This document shows, piece after piece, positions 1 through 7,789 of a DNA stretch of 64,000 nt (positions are counted from its first letter, which is position 1; each line of letters begins with the position of its first letter). Location: the NCBI RefSeq assembly GCF_002196515.1, contig NZ_CP018835.1, positions 806,001-870,000 on the forward strand, read 5' to 3'. A model generated the notes under the pieces. It had not been told where the DNA came from. It searched no databases and saw nothing but the letters and a program-made list of their open reading frames with translations. The DNA is from Vibrio gazogenes (GTDB taxonomy: Bacteria > Pseudomonadota > Gammaproteobacteria > Enterobacterales > Vibrionaceae). Made by a program: the position numbers and the translations under genes.

Positions 1-609
1 AATTCAACGCAAACAACCGAAGAAATCAGCACGTCGATTCGTGACGCGAAAGATATCGTCAACCGCCTGAAAGAGTATTCGGAAAATATTAATACCGTTG
101 TTGAAGTCATCAATAGTATTTCTGAGCAAACCAATTTATTAGCGCTGAATGCCGCGATTGAGGCAGCGCGTGCCGGTGAACATGGCAGAGGTTTTGCGGT
201 TGTTGCTGACGAAGTCCGTGCGTTAGCCGCGAAAACGCAACAATCAACTGTTGATATTCAAAAAATCATTTCTCAACTGCAAGAACAATCGATGCTGGCG
301 GATGATTCAATGAGTCAGAATGTTGCATTGATGGTTTCAGCGAAAGCTGCCACAGAAGAATTAGCCAACTCGTTTGAAGTCATCTCTGAGGAAGTGACCA
401 GAATTACTGAAGTCAATGCCATTGTGGCAACGGCTTCCGAAGAACAAAGCGCGGTCACGCAAGATATCTCAAAACAGCTTGAAGAGATTAATACACTCGT
501 TCAGCAGAACATTAAAGGGATTGAAGAAAGCTCAAAATCCAATCAAGCCGTGAATGTACTGGCTGAGCAGCTACACACCAGACTATCTTTCTTTAAAGTC
601 GCGGGCTAA
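1..609 (+). CDS. Methyl-accepting chemotaxis protein, C-terminal part (5' end outside window)
   Basis: The reading frame is open from the first base, and the last 202 residues of a chemoreceptor are visible. They form the cytoplasmic signalling hairpin. The highly conserved tip ([20 protein letters not shown], then [15 protein letters not shown]) lies at about visible residues 41-77. It is followed by a long coiled-coil return helix with heptad Gln/Glu/Ser/Ala positions typical of methylation segments. In this family the tip binds CheW and CheA. The sensor domain, HAMP and membrane segments lie outside the window, so the ligand and receptor class cannot be given. No C-terminal CheR-docking pentapeptide is seen; the protein ends in FFKVAG. 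A strong hairpin terminator follows the stop. Confidence 0.95.
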   Translation, partial: NSTQTTEEISTSIRDAKDIVNRLKEYSENINTVVEVINSISEQTNLLALNAAIEAARAGEHGRGFAVVADEVRALAAKTQQSTVDIQKIISQLQEQSMLADDSMSQNVALMVSAKAATEELANSFEVISEEVTRITEVNAIVATASEEQSAVTQDISKQLEEINTLVQQNIKGIEESSKSNQAVNVLAEQLHTRLSFFKVAG

Positions 610-640
610 ACACCATTGTTTTTTACTGGATGAAGCCACA

Positions 641-673
641 AAAAATGCCACTGAATCAATCAGTGGCATTTTT
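641..673. terminator. Bidirectional rho-independent terminator
   Basis: A perfect 13-bp stem (AAAATGCCACTGA, 642-654, with its complement at 660-672) has a 5-nt loop and a T-run on both strands. It lies between the stops of the convergent chemoreceptor gene and tctA and can serve both. Confidence 0.85.
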
Positions 674-733
674 ATTTGCGCGAAGGTCTATCCATCGTTG
701 TCATCAGCACACAGACTATTGATGTATTTTATC

Positions 734-2224
734 TTACGCTTGCTTGAAAGATTTCAGGATCGAGCGGACCTGAACTAATACCACGACAGCAAAGCAAGTC
801 GCGAGAACCATTGAAACCGGGCGCTCTACGAAGGCCAGCGGATTCCCATCTGATTTAATCAGTGACGAGAGCAGGTTTTTCTCGAGCATCGGCCCCAGAA
901 TCATCCCCAATATAATCGGAGAAATGGGATACTGTGCGCGTTGAAGTAAATATCCGACAACCCCCATACCTAACATCACGACAATTGAAGATAACGAGTT
1001 ATTAATCGCAAAAGAACCGACGGTGCTGAAAATAATAATAATCGGATACAAAATTGCTTTATCAATAAATATCACGCGCTTGATAAAGTTAACCACAATG
1101 GTTGCTAATGGGAGCAGCATCAAGTTCGCAATGAAAAACAGTATAAATACTGCATAAAGTTTCTCAGGATGGAATAAAAATAGTGTCGGCCCGGGGTTCA
1201 TATCCTTCATATACAAAACACCGATAATAATCGCGGCTGCGGAATCACCCGGAATACCGAATACCAAAGACGGAATCCAGCTACCGGCTAAACTCGCGTT
1301 ATTACTCGATGATGCATCAATAATGGCTTCTTCAGATCCTTTACCGTACTTCTCCGGGGTTTTGGAAAACTTTTGTGACAGTGCATAAGAAATCCATGCC
1401 GCAATATCAGCACCAGCGCCCGGCAGCGCCCCAATCAATGTTCCTAAAATACTACTACGACCAATATTCAGCTTATAGCGCCACATCGTTTTCGGAATGC
1501 CTTTAAACAGATTAAAGCTCGATTGAGTCGGGATCACATCTTGCTTTTTACTGGTAATCCGATCAGCGTAGTATTCAATCGCTCCGGAAATGGCAAACAA
1601 ACCGATCATCGCAGGAATGAAGCTGATCCCCTGCAACATACTCACCTGCCCGAATGTAAAGCGTGGTACACCGGTAATCTGATCGTAACCGACACAGGCG
1701 AGGAGCAAACCAAAACACAACGTTATCATGCCTTTGACGGGTTGGTTACCCACCACTAATGTGGCACAGGTCAGACCCAACAGTGAAAGCCACGTATATT
1801 CATAAGAACTAAACTTTAAGGCGAATCGGGCCAGAACCGGTGCTGCGAACATCAAGATAAGGGCACCGATGACACCACCAATAACCGAACTGGTGAGGCC
1901 AATACCGAGTACGCGATTTAATTTACCCTGCTTCACCAGCTCATTTGAGTCCGCAACATAAGCGGCAGACGCTGGCGTCCCGGGAATTCTCAGCAATGCA
2001 CCCGGAATATCACCAGCATAAATGGACGATGCTCCGATAGAAATCATCAGCGCCAGTGCCGGGATCGGATCCATGAAAAAAGTAAATGGTACCATCAGCG
2101 CCACAGCCATCGTCGCGGTCAGCCCTGGGATTGATCCAACAATGAGACCGAACAATCCGGCAGCAATCACCGCCAGAATCGCGCTCATATCGATATACTG
2201 AAATGCTTCGACTAAAACAGACAT
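734..2224 (-). CDS. tctA: Tripartite tricarboxylate transporter, large permease subunit TctA
   Basis: This is a 496-residue polytopic inner-membrane protein of the TctA family, the large membrane subunit of a secondary, periplasmic-binding-protein-dependent carboxylate importer. It shows the N-terminal family signature (IPGLTATMAVALMVPFTF), the IPGTPASAA segment and many hydrophobic helices; about 500 residues is the usual length. The ATG at 2224 is chosen because AGGAG sits five bases upstream; a GTG two codons earlier overlaps that site. It is the last gene of a minus-strand operon (kinase-regulator, aldolase, tctC, tctB, tctA), 8 bp after the tctB stop. The substrate cannot be read from the sequence. 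Family members carry citrate, tartrate, glutarate, terephthalate and other acids. Confidence 0.93.
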   Translation of the reverse strand: MSVLVEAFQYIDMSAILAVIAAGLFGLIVGSIPGLTATMAVALMVPFTFFMDPIPALALMISIGASSIYAGDIPGALLRIPGTPASAAYVADSNELVKQGKLNRVLGIGLTSSVIGGVIGALILMFAAPVLARFALKFSSYEYTWLSLLGLTCATLVVGNQPVKGMITLCFGLLLACVGYDQITGVPRFTFGQVSMLQGISFIPAMIGLFAISGAIEYYADRITSKKQDVIPTQSSFNLFKGIPKTMWRYKLNIGRSSILGTLIGALPGAGADIAAWISYALSQKFSKTPEKYGKGSEEAIIDASSSNNASLAGSWIPSLVFGIPGDSAAAIIIGVLYMKDMNPGPTLFLFHPEKLYAVFILFFIANLMLLPLATIVVNFIKRVIFIDKAILYPIIIIFSTVGSFAINNSLSSIVVMLGMGVVGYLLQRAQYPISPIILGMILGPMLEKNLLSSLIKSDGNPLAFVERPVSMVLATCFAVVVLVQVRSILKSFKQA

Positions 2225-2232
2225 ATTCACTC

Positions 2233-2670
2233 CTATGACCAGAAACCTTCAGGCAATGCGACCATCAGGATATGCCCAAAAACATAATAAATAGTCCCTG
2301 CAGACAAAACTGAAAAGACCATATTCATGAATATTTTCTGAGGGTTACGCAAACTCATCAGGCCAAATAACAGCCCTGTCGCACAAATCAGAAAACCCAG
2401 ATAGGAAATCAAAAAGGTAAATAACCCAATTGACACAATAACCAGCAGTAACGCGCGAATTTCTACAGCCGTCAGCTGTAATTTTTCCGGCCGCTGGCGC
2501 AGGTGAATTACGGCATCCAGTACGGTAAACAGCAACAAAAAAGCACTGAGAATGGTTGGCATGTACCCTGCGCCGTAAGTGCCGATGCCACCATATTGAT
2601 GGATACTGGTAATAAGTATAAGCAGTGAAAAAATCCCAAGAATAAATTGGGAAAGAGGTAATGAACGCAT
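2233..2670 (-). CDS. tctB: Tripartite tricarboxylate transporter, small permease subunit TctB
   Basis: This 145-residue protein has four hydrophobic segments, as expected for the small, weakly conserved membrane subunit of a TctABC importer. Identification rests on size, topology and position between tctC and tctA. The ATG at 2670 is preferred because AGGT lies just upstream; a longer reading frame to 2715 has no ribosome site and starts with a non-membrane extension. The 119-bp spacer to tctC holds a small GC-rich hairpin and a tandem repeat, which may raise the amount of binding protein relative to the membrane subunits. Confidence 0.88.
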   Translation of the reverse strand: MRSLPLSQFILGIFSLLILITSIHQYGGIGTYGAGYMPTILSAFLLLFTVLDAVIHLRQRPEKLQLTAVEIRALLLVIVSIGLFTFLISYLGFLICATGLLFGLMSLRNPQKIFMNMVFSVLSAGTIYYVFGHILMVALPEGFWS

Positions 2671-2731
2671 AAGATACCTACGTTTTTCTGAGAGCCTATA
2701 TTGATTACACATCACAACAGGCTAAATATCC

Positions 2732-2755
2732 GGGCGGAAACCGCAGCCTCCGCCC
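2732..2755 (-). other. Hairpin in the tctC-tctB spacer
   Basis: A 7-bp GC-rich stem (GGGCGGA, 2732-2738, with TCCGCCC, 2749-2755) has a 10-nt loop and lies just after the tctC stop on the coding strand. There is no T-run, so it looks more like an mRNA-stabilising or partial read-through element than a terminator. This is an inference from position. Confidence 0.4.
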
Positions 2756-2760
2756 CTATG

Positions 2761-2790
2761 TACTTCAACTATGGTTACTTCAACTATCGT
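2761..2790. repeat. 15-bp direct tandem repeat, two copies
   Basis: TACTTCAACTATGGT at 2761-2775 is followed directly by TACTTCAACTATCGT at 2776-2790, with one mismatch. The second copy abuts the tctC stop codon. It looks like a local slippage duplication. Confidence 0.75.
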
Positions 2791-3743
2791 TATTTCAGCT
2801 TATTGATGAGTTTTCCGTATTTCTCATCTTCTGATTTCATAAACTTCCCTAAATCATCACCGTACAATGGGTACACTTCAAACCCTTGCTTAGTCGCAAA
2901 GTTCTGGAGTTTTCCTTCTTTAAATACGGCTTTCATCGTGGCAATAAGTTTTTCCTGAACCTCGTGAGGAATGCCGGCCGGTGTCACTAAAGCATTCCAC
3001 GTTGAGAAACTATATTTATACGGTGTCGCCTGCTGGAAGACCGGAATATCTTTGTACAGCCCGGTATTTGTTTCAGCCATAGTGGCTAAGTTTTTGACCA
3101 TACCGGCTTCGACCATACTTTTCGCTTCTCCCGGAGAAGAGGTCGTAAAGTCGATCCCACCGGATACCAGTTCCATCAATGCAGAACTTGAACCTTCAGA
3201 AGGTACATAAGTGACGGAGTCAGTCGGAACCCCCATCGCGTCAAGCATCCCAATCAGATTCAAATGCCAGCCTGAATTCAGCCCGCTGCCAGATGCTTTC
3301 AATTTGCCCGGATGTTGCTTGATATAATCCGTCAATTGATTCACATCTTTAAACTGGGAGTTAGTTGCGACCTGAATCCCCCCCAAGTTCACGGCTAATC
3401 GGGTGATCGGTGTATAGTTCTGATAGTTCAGATCGGTCATCCCCTGATGATGCATCATGGCGATTTCAACCGTTGCAACACCCAGTGTGTAACCGTCAGG
3501 TTTCGCCTTGGCCATCGCATCATGTCCGACAACACCAGCACCACCGGTGCGGTTCACAACGTTGACATTGACACCGAGTTGCTCTTGCAACCCTTCTGCA
3601 ACTAAACGGGCGACGGTATCGGTGTTGCCACCGGCACCCCATGGAACGATAATTTTAATCGGTTTCTCTGGCCACGCTGCCATGGCACTGGTTGAAGCCA
3701 ATAGAGCCGCGGTAATCAGACTGAGTTGTAGGGGATGTTTCAT
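2790..3743 (-). CDS. tctC: Tripartite tricarboxylate transporter substrate-binding protein TctC (Bug family)
   Basis: This 317-residue periplasmic solute receptor has a clear signal peptide (basic start, hydrophobic core, cleavage probably after SAMA near residue 22). The mature part opens with WPEKPIKIIVPWGAGGNTD, the hallmark of Bug/TctC proteins; the PWGAGG loop binds the carboxylate in solved members. The ATG at 3743 has AGGAG seven bases upstream. The protein would capture a carboxylic acid and hand it to TctB/TctA encoded next. Context with a kinase and a DapA-family lyase suggests a sugar acid or other hydroxylated acid, but this is not proven. Confidence 0.94.
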   Translation of the reverse strand: MKHPLQLSLITAALLASTSAMAAWPEKPIKIIVPWGAGGNTDTVARLVAEGLQEQLGVNVNVVNRTGGAGVVGHDAMAKAKPDGYTLGVATVEIAMMHHQGMTDLNYQNYTPITRLAVNLGGIQVATNSQFKDVNQLTDYIKQHPGKLKASGSGLNSGWHLNLIGMLDAMGVPTDSVTYVPSEGSSSALMELVSGGIDFTTSSPGEAKSMVEAGMVKNLATMAETNTGLYKDIPVFQQATPYKYSFSTWNALVTPAGIPHEVQEKLIATMKAVFKEGKLQNFATKQGFEVYPLYGDDLGKFMKSEDEKYGKLINKLK

Positions 3744-3800
3744 GTTGGCGCTCCTGTCATATTATTTATTGGTTCAGGTAAAAGTCGCTCTATAGGCGAC

Positions 3801-4730
3801 TTAATCGAATGTTTTCATCGTCGTCCGATATGCTTGCGCTGATGCCGCGATTTGATCAAGGATGACCCCTAAGCCCCAATATTTCTCTAACACATCATCA
3901 TCCGTCACGCGGCTGTGCACTGAACTGAATGTGCCGAGGCGCTGATGAAAGACTTTAGCATTTTTCGGATAGCCCAGCGTTTCAGTCACGGCGCTCAATG
4001 AAAGGAACCACGAGAGCTGTTGTGCAAATTCAGGGGCCTGAGAAGCATTGTGATAAAGCCAGTGATACAGGTCTGGATGGAAATTAGTAAAGACACCACT
4101 GAAGCCTTTCGAGCCATGCAGCATCGCTTCATAAGCAATCGCTGCATTGGCATTAATAATGGCCAGCGGTGAGGTTTTGGTTAGCTGAACACGACGTTTC
4201 ACCGTTTCCAGATCACAGCTCACATCTTTCAGCACAACAAAGCGACCAGAATCTGCACAGAATTGAATTTCTTCATCGGTTAGCAAACGTCGATAAGGTG
4301 CCGGACATTCGTATAATCCCAGTGGCATGTCCGCTGGAATGGCATCCATCAACGTATTCAGATGATTCAAGAAGGCTTCTGTACCTTGATTGTCCGGGTC
4401 AAGACGATTGGTGACTAAAACCAAAGCATCGATCCCCGTTGCAGCCATCGCTGTCAGCTCAGTAATTTGATCATCAATGTCCGGTGAAATGTGGCCGGAA
4501 GAAATCACCGGAATCCGTCCGTTGGTGTAATCCACCACAAACCGAGATAAGGCCACCCGTTCTTCAAGCGACAAAAATAGCATCTCACTGGATTGACAGA
4601 CGGCAAACAGCGCATCGGCACCATTGGCAATGTACCAGTCAATTAACTTCTCTAACCCTTTGTAATCAATTTCATTTTGGTCGGTAAACGGTGTCAACAT
4701 TACCGGTACAATGCCTTCAATCTTTTTCAT
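3801..4730 (-). CDS. DapA-family (dihydrodipicolinate synthase-like) aldolase/lyase
   Basis: This 309-residue class I aldolase-fold protein opens with the family signature GIVPVMLTPFTD. It keeps the two key residues: Lys168 in VVLKDVS, the Schiff-base lysine, and Tyr140 in GLYECP. The GTTGE loop of true dihydrodipicolinate synthase is replaced by CQSSE near residues 45-49, so lysine biosynthesis is unlikely. The family also contains keto-deoxy-sugar-acid aldolases, sialate lyase and dehydratases. The ATG at 4730 is chosen because AGGAC precedes it; an upstream in-frame ATG at 4766 has no ribosome site. It sits between the kinase-regulator and tctC in one operon, which suggests it cleaves or dehydrates the imported acid or its phosphate. 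The specific reaction is unknown. Confidence 0.85.
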   Translation of the reverse strand: MKKIEGIVPVMLTPFTDQNEIDYKGLEKLIDWYIANGADALFAVCQSSEMLFLSLEERVALSRFVVDYTNGRIPVISSGHISPDIDDQITELTAMAATGIDALVLVTNRLDPDNQGTEAFLNHLNTLMDAIPADMPLGLYECPAPYRRLLTDEEIQFCADSGRFVVLKDVSCDLETVKRRVQLTKTSPLAIINANAAIAYEAMLHGSKGFSGVFTNFHPDLYHWLYHNASQAPEFAQQLSWFLSLSAVTETLGYPKNAKVFHQRLGTFSSVHSRVTDDDVLEKYWGLGVILDQIAASAQAYRTTMKTFD

Positions 4731-4778
4731 CTTCTGTGTCCTAAAAACTCGATGTCCTAAAAACATTCAGTTGATTCG

Positions 4779-6008
4779 CTAAATTGCGATAACTGTGACT
4801 TGCTGCTGAAGCATTCGCGCCTCAACTAGCGCATTATTCGGCATATTCGCAGCCCCTTCTCTCTCAACAGACAAAGAGGCAAAAGCGGTCGCGTAATAGG
4901 CTGCCTGTGTCAGGCTTTTCCCCTTCGCCAGCGCGGCAGCCAATGCACCGTTAAATGCATCACCGGCCCCGGTCGTATCGACGACGACAGCACTGTACGA
5001 CGGAATATGGGAACACTGTTGACCATCAAAAAGCACCACGCCTTGCTTACCCATGGTGATAATGATGTTCTGCACCCCGCGTTCATGAATAATCTGGGCC
5101 GCCTGCTTCGCAGATTCCACATCGGTGATTTCCACGCCGGAAATTTGCGAAGCTTCCGTTTCATTGGGCGTAATAATGTCTGTATTCGCAAAAAACCGAT
5201 CAACTTGGGGTAAATAAGGGGCAGGATTCAGAATGACCGTGACATTCAATCCTTTTGCCAGCTTCATCACTCCGTCAATGGCATCAAAGTTATTTTCCAA
5301 CTGAACTAACAGCACCTTTGATTCGGTTAAATACGGGATCAATTCCGCAACTTCTTCATCCGTAACCAGCAGATTCGCCCCCGGACAAATCGCGATGAAG
5401 TTTTCCCCGGCATCATTGACATAAATGACCGCACTGCCCGTTGCCGCCTGATCCGTTTCATAAATTGAAAAAGACTCCATCCCACAGGCATCAAAATGAT
5501 TCTTGGCAAACTGACTGAACTGGTCTTTACCGACCTTGGTCGCAAAATGAACCCGAGCCCCTGCCGCATGTGCTGCAATGGCTTGGTTCGCACCTTTACC
5601 ACCCGGTCCGAATGTCGTATTTTCAGCCACCAACGTTTCTCCGTTTTTAGGGAAGCGGTCAACCCGGGCAACGATATCAACGTTAAATGCCCCAAAAACA
5701 CAGACCTTACCGATCATTTCTGCGGATAAAGCTCGCTGCGAATTTACAGCACGATTACGATGATGAGTGCGCATCAAATGGCTAATATCCAAACTTTTAT
5801 CTTGTTGCAATTCGTTTTGGAGCAGATGTTTTTTCAACGATGCTCCGCCATGGTGTCGTATCAATACCCCATCTTGCTGAAGTTTAGATAAATCCGTCCG
5901 AATCGTTTCCTTCGTTACCCCAAGATGTAAAGACAAAAACTCAACGGTTGCCTGCCCTTGTTGGCGCAACAGTTGAATGATCCTTTCTTGGCGTAGTTCT
6001 TTGTACAT
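4779..6008 (-). CDS. Fusion of DeoR-type helix-turn-helix and ribokinase-like PfkB kinase
   Basis: This 409-residue protein has two parts. Residues 1-60 are a DeoR-type winged helix (RQERIIQLLRQQG, VTKETIRTDLSKL, RHHGG). Residues about 101-400 are a complete ribokinase-type sugar kinase: GGKGANQAIAAHAAG near 136-150, NPAP near 261, TPNETEA near 280, and DTTGAGDAFNG with catalytic Asp350. The sugar-phosphate-sensing domain normal in DeoR regulators is missing, and the kinase takes its place. The ATG at 6008 follows a GAGGG ribosome site; a longer frame to 6089 has none. It is the first gene of the aldolase/TctCBA operon, so it may both phosphorylate the substrate and control the operon. The substrate is unknown; motifs favour the ribokinase branch over phosphofructokinase. 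Confidence 0.9.
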   Translation of the reverse strand: MYKELRQERIIQLLRQQGQATVEFLSLHLGVTKETIRTDLSKLQQDGVLIRHHGGASLKKHLLQNELQQDKSLDISHLMRTHHRNRAVNSQRALSAEMIGKVCVFGAFNVDIVARVDRFPKNGETLVAENTTFGPGGKGANQAIAAHAAGARVHFATKVGKDQFSQFAKNHFDACGMESFSIYETDQAATGSAVIYVNDAGENFIAICPGANLLVTDEEVAELIPYLTESKVLLVQLENNFDAIDGVMKLAKGLNVTVILNPAPYLPQVDRFFANTDIITPNETEASQISGVEITDVESAKQAAQIIHERGVQNIIITMGKQGVVLFDGQQCSHIPSYSAVVVDTTGAGDAFNGALAAALAKGKSLTQAAYYATAFASLSVEREGAANMPNNALVEARMLQQQVTVIAI

Positions 6009-6125
6009 ATCACTCACCCTCGTCGTTAAAATTATTCTAGAAACATCGGAAATAAATGGTGAGATAGGATTCAAACAAAAAACAAGCAAACAAAAACAAA
6101 CAAAAATATCGTAACTTCGATTGTC

Positions 6126-6147
6126 TAAATGTGATCTTTATCAATAT
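6126..6147 (-). promoter_or_regulatory. Possible CRP-like site upstream of the kinase-regulator operon
   Basis: TGTGA-N6-TCAAT at 6130-6145 matches one full and one partial half-site of the CRP consensus TGTGA-N6-TCACA, about 120 bp upstream of the first gene of the catabolic operon. An A-rich tract with a repeated CAAACAAAAA pattern (about 6073-6103) lies between it and the gene. Catabolite control would suit the operon, but the match is imperfect. Confidence 0.3.
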
Positions 6148-6252
6148 AGGCTTTTCAAGCATAGGAGAAAAATGAACAAGATGAAGAGATATGCGCAGTG
6201 AATCTAAAATACCTGCATTGTCAGGTTGTCCGGAGTACCGTTCACCCGAAAT

Positions 6253-7641
6253 TTAATCATGCTGAATTCGATCACGCCCGAGCGCTTTGGCTTGATAAAG
6301 AAGCCGATCGGCACGTTGTACGATGCTTTCCGGATGGTCATCCGGTAACATTTCCGTGACCCCGATGCTCAATGTGAGTGTTAAGCCACTATATTTTTCT
6401 GACAGATCCGAGCGCCTCAGGCTATCCATCAAACGGTTTAAAGCGATGCAAACCCCTGCCATATTGGTATCAGGGAAAAGCACGATAAACTCTTCTCCTC
6501 CCCAACGACCGTAAAAATCACCTTTCCGTCCCATCACAGAGACCAATTCACCGAAACATGCTAAAACCTCATCTCCCACCTGATGGCCAAATCGATCATT
6601 AATCGATTTGAAGTGATCAAAATCCATAATCGCAACCGTCAGATTCTTGCCATATTTCAACGCGAATGTGACTTGATCCTGTAACGCCTGCTCAATACAG
6701 CTCCGACTGGCAAGCCCGGTTAAAGAATCGGTGTTGGCTAAAACTTCCATCTGGTCATGTGCGGTTTCTAACGCTTTAAAGTCTCGCTCACGGGCAATTT
6801 CGTGACCGACCCATTCGGCCAGTAACCGTACGATTTCGATATCCTGACGAATAAATTTCCGCGTCGGACAAATACTGGAGAAATTGAGCGTGCCATACCG
6901 CTCACCATCGACAAACACCGGTACGCCTATATAAGCTTCAAGACCAAAATTTTCAAAACAGGGATGGGTAACAATCTCGCTCTCTGATACATGCGAGAAC
7001 CCCTGTACATCATTGGCCTGATAAACGAGACTGCAATACGTGATGCCCAGTTCAAATGTCATCCCCGGTTCTAATGCATTCTCCGGGTGAATCGCTTGTT
7101 GAATCACATACTGCTCACCCGATATTTTACTGAAAATGCCGATGGGTAAACCAAAGTGGCTCGTCCCCAACTCTAAGATAGCCTCAATGCGCTCATGGAA
7201 GGTTAACTGTCTTGATGATGTGATCATATGCAGTCGATTCAGCATTTCTTCTGCTGCAAGTCGCGCTGAATCATCCTGAATGATTGCCACAAAAAATGTC
7301 GGTGTCCCTTGTGCATTCTTGATCAGGCCACCCGATGTTTGTCCCTGAAAAGACTCTCCGGCGGCATCGATGTAACGGACAACATAAGACTCATTTGTCT
7401 CGTTGGCATTGGCGTTGAAACGTTCCTGTCCCAATCTGATAAAATCTGCCTGATCAGCGTAGAGCAGCGCTGTACTCTGATGATAAATCTCCTCACTCGA
7501 GTAACGGAACAATGCTCTGGCGGCAGCATTCATGCACACAACTTCACGTTCCAAGGTTGCCACAACCACGGCCATATCGATATGCTCAAACACTTGGGCC
7601 AGCGTCTGGGTGTCTAATCCTGATAATGTTTCGTTCGCCAT
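6253..7641 (-). CDS. PAS-GAF-GGDEF diguanylate cyclase
   Basis: This 462-residue cytoplasmic sensor-cyclase has a PAS domain at about 10-135, a GAF domain at about 150-285 and a GGDEF domain at about 300-460. The active-site motif is GGEEF (in RWGGEEFIVLF). Five residues upstream is RKGD, an RxxD inhibitory site, so product feedback by c-di-GMP is expected. No membrane segment is seen. It should make cyclic di-GMP from two GTP in response to a signal sensed by PAS or GAF; the ligand is not evident. It is transcribed alone. The intergenic DNA on its downstream side (6009-6252) also holds the promoter of the kinase-regulator operon. Confidence 0.93.
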   Translation of the reverse strand: MANETLSGLDTQTLAQVFEHIDMAVVVATLEREVVCMNAAARALFRYSSEEIYHQSTALLYADQADFIRLGQERFNANANETNESYVVRYIDAAGESFQGQTSGGLIKNAQGTPTFFVAIIQDDSARLAAEEMLNRLHMITSSRQLTFHERIEAILELGTSHFGLPIGIFSKISGEQYVIQQAIHPENALEPGMTFELGITYCSLVYQANDVQGFSHVSESEIVTHPCFENFGLEAYIGVPVFVDGERYGTLNFSSICPTRKFIRQDIEIVRLLAEWVGHEIARERDFKALETAHDQMEVLANTDSLTGLASRSCIEQALQDQVTFALKYGKNLTVAIMDFDHFKSINDRFGHQVGDEVLACFGELVSVMGRKGDFYGRWGGEEFIVLFPDTNMAGVCIALNRLMDSLRRSDLSEKYSGLTLTLSIGVTEMLPDDHPESIVQRADRLLYQAKALGRDRIQHD

Positions 7642-7739
7642 CGCTATGCACCACCTCTCCGGAGACAGAAAAGTAACATCACTTCAACAAGTATTGTTGA
7701 TATGAGAGAAATGTCCATCACCTGCAATGATCAAGCACG

Positions 7740-7772
7740 ACCTCATTCTCCGCAAAGCCCAGAGAATGAGGT
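7740..7772. terminator. Hairpin downstream of the PepSY membrane-protein gene
   Basis: An 11-bp perfect stem (ACCTCATTCTC, 7740-7750, with its complement at 7762-7772) lies just after the PepSY-protein stop. The T-run is clear only on the plus strand (TTTTATTT), while the gene reads minus, so termination efficiency is uncertain. Confidence 0.5.
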
Positions 7773-7789
7773 TTTATTTCCGTCAATGA

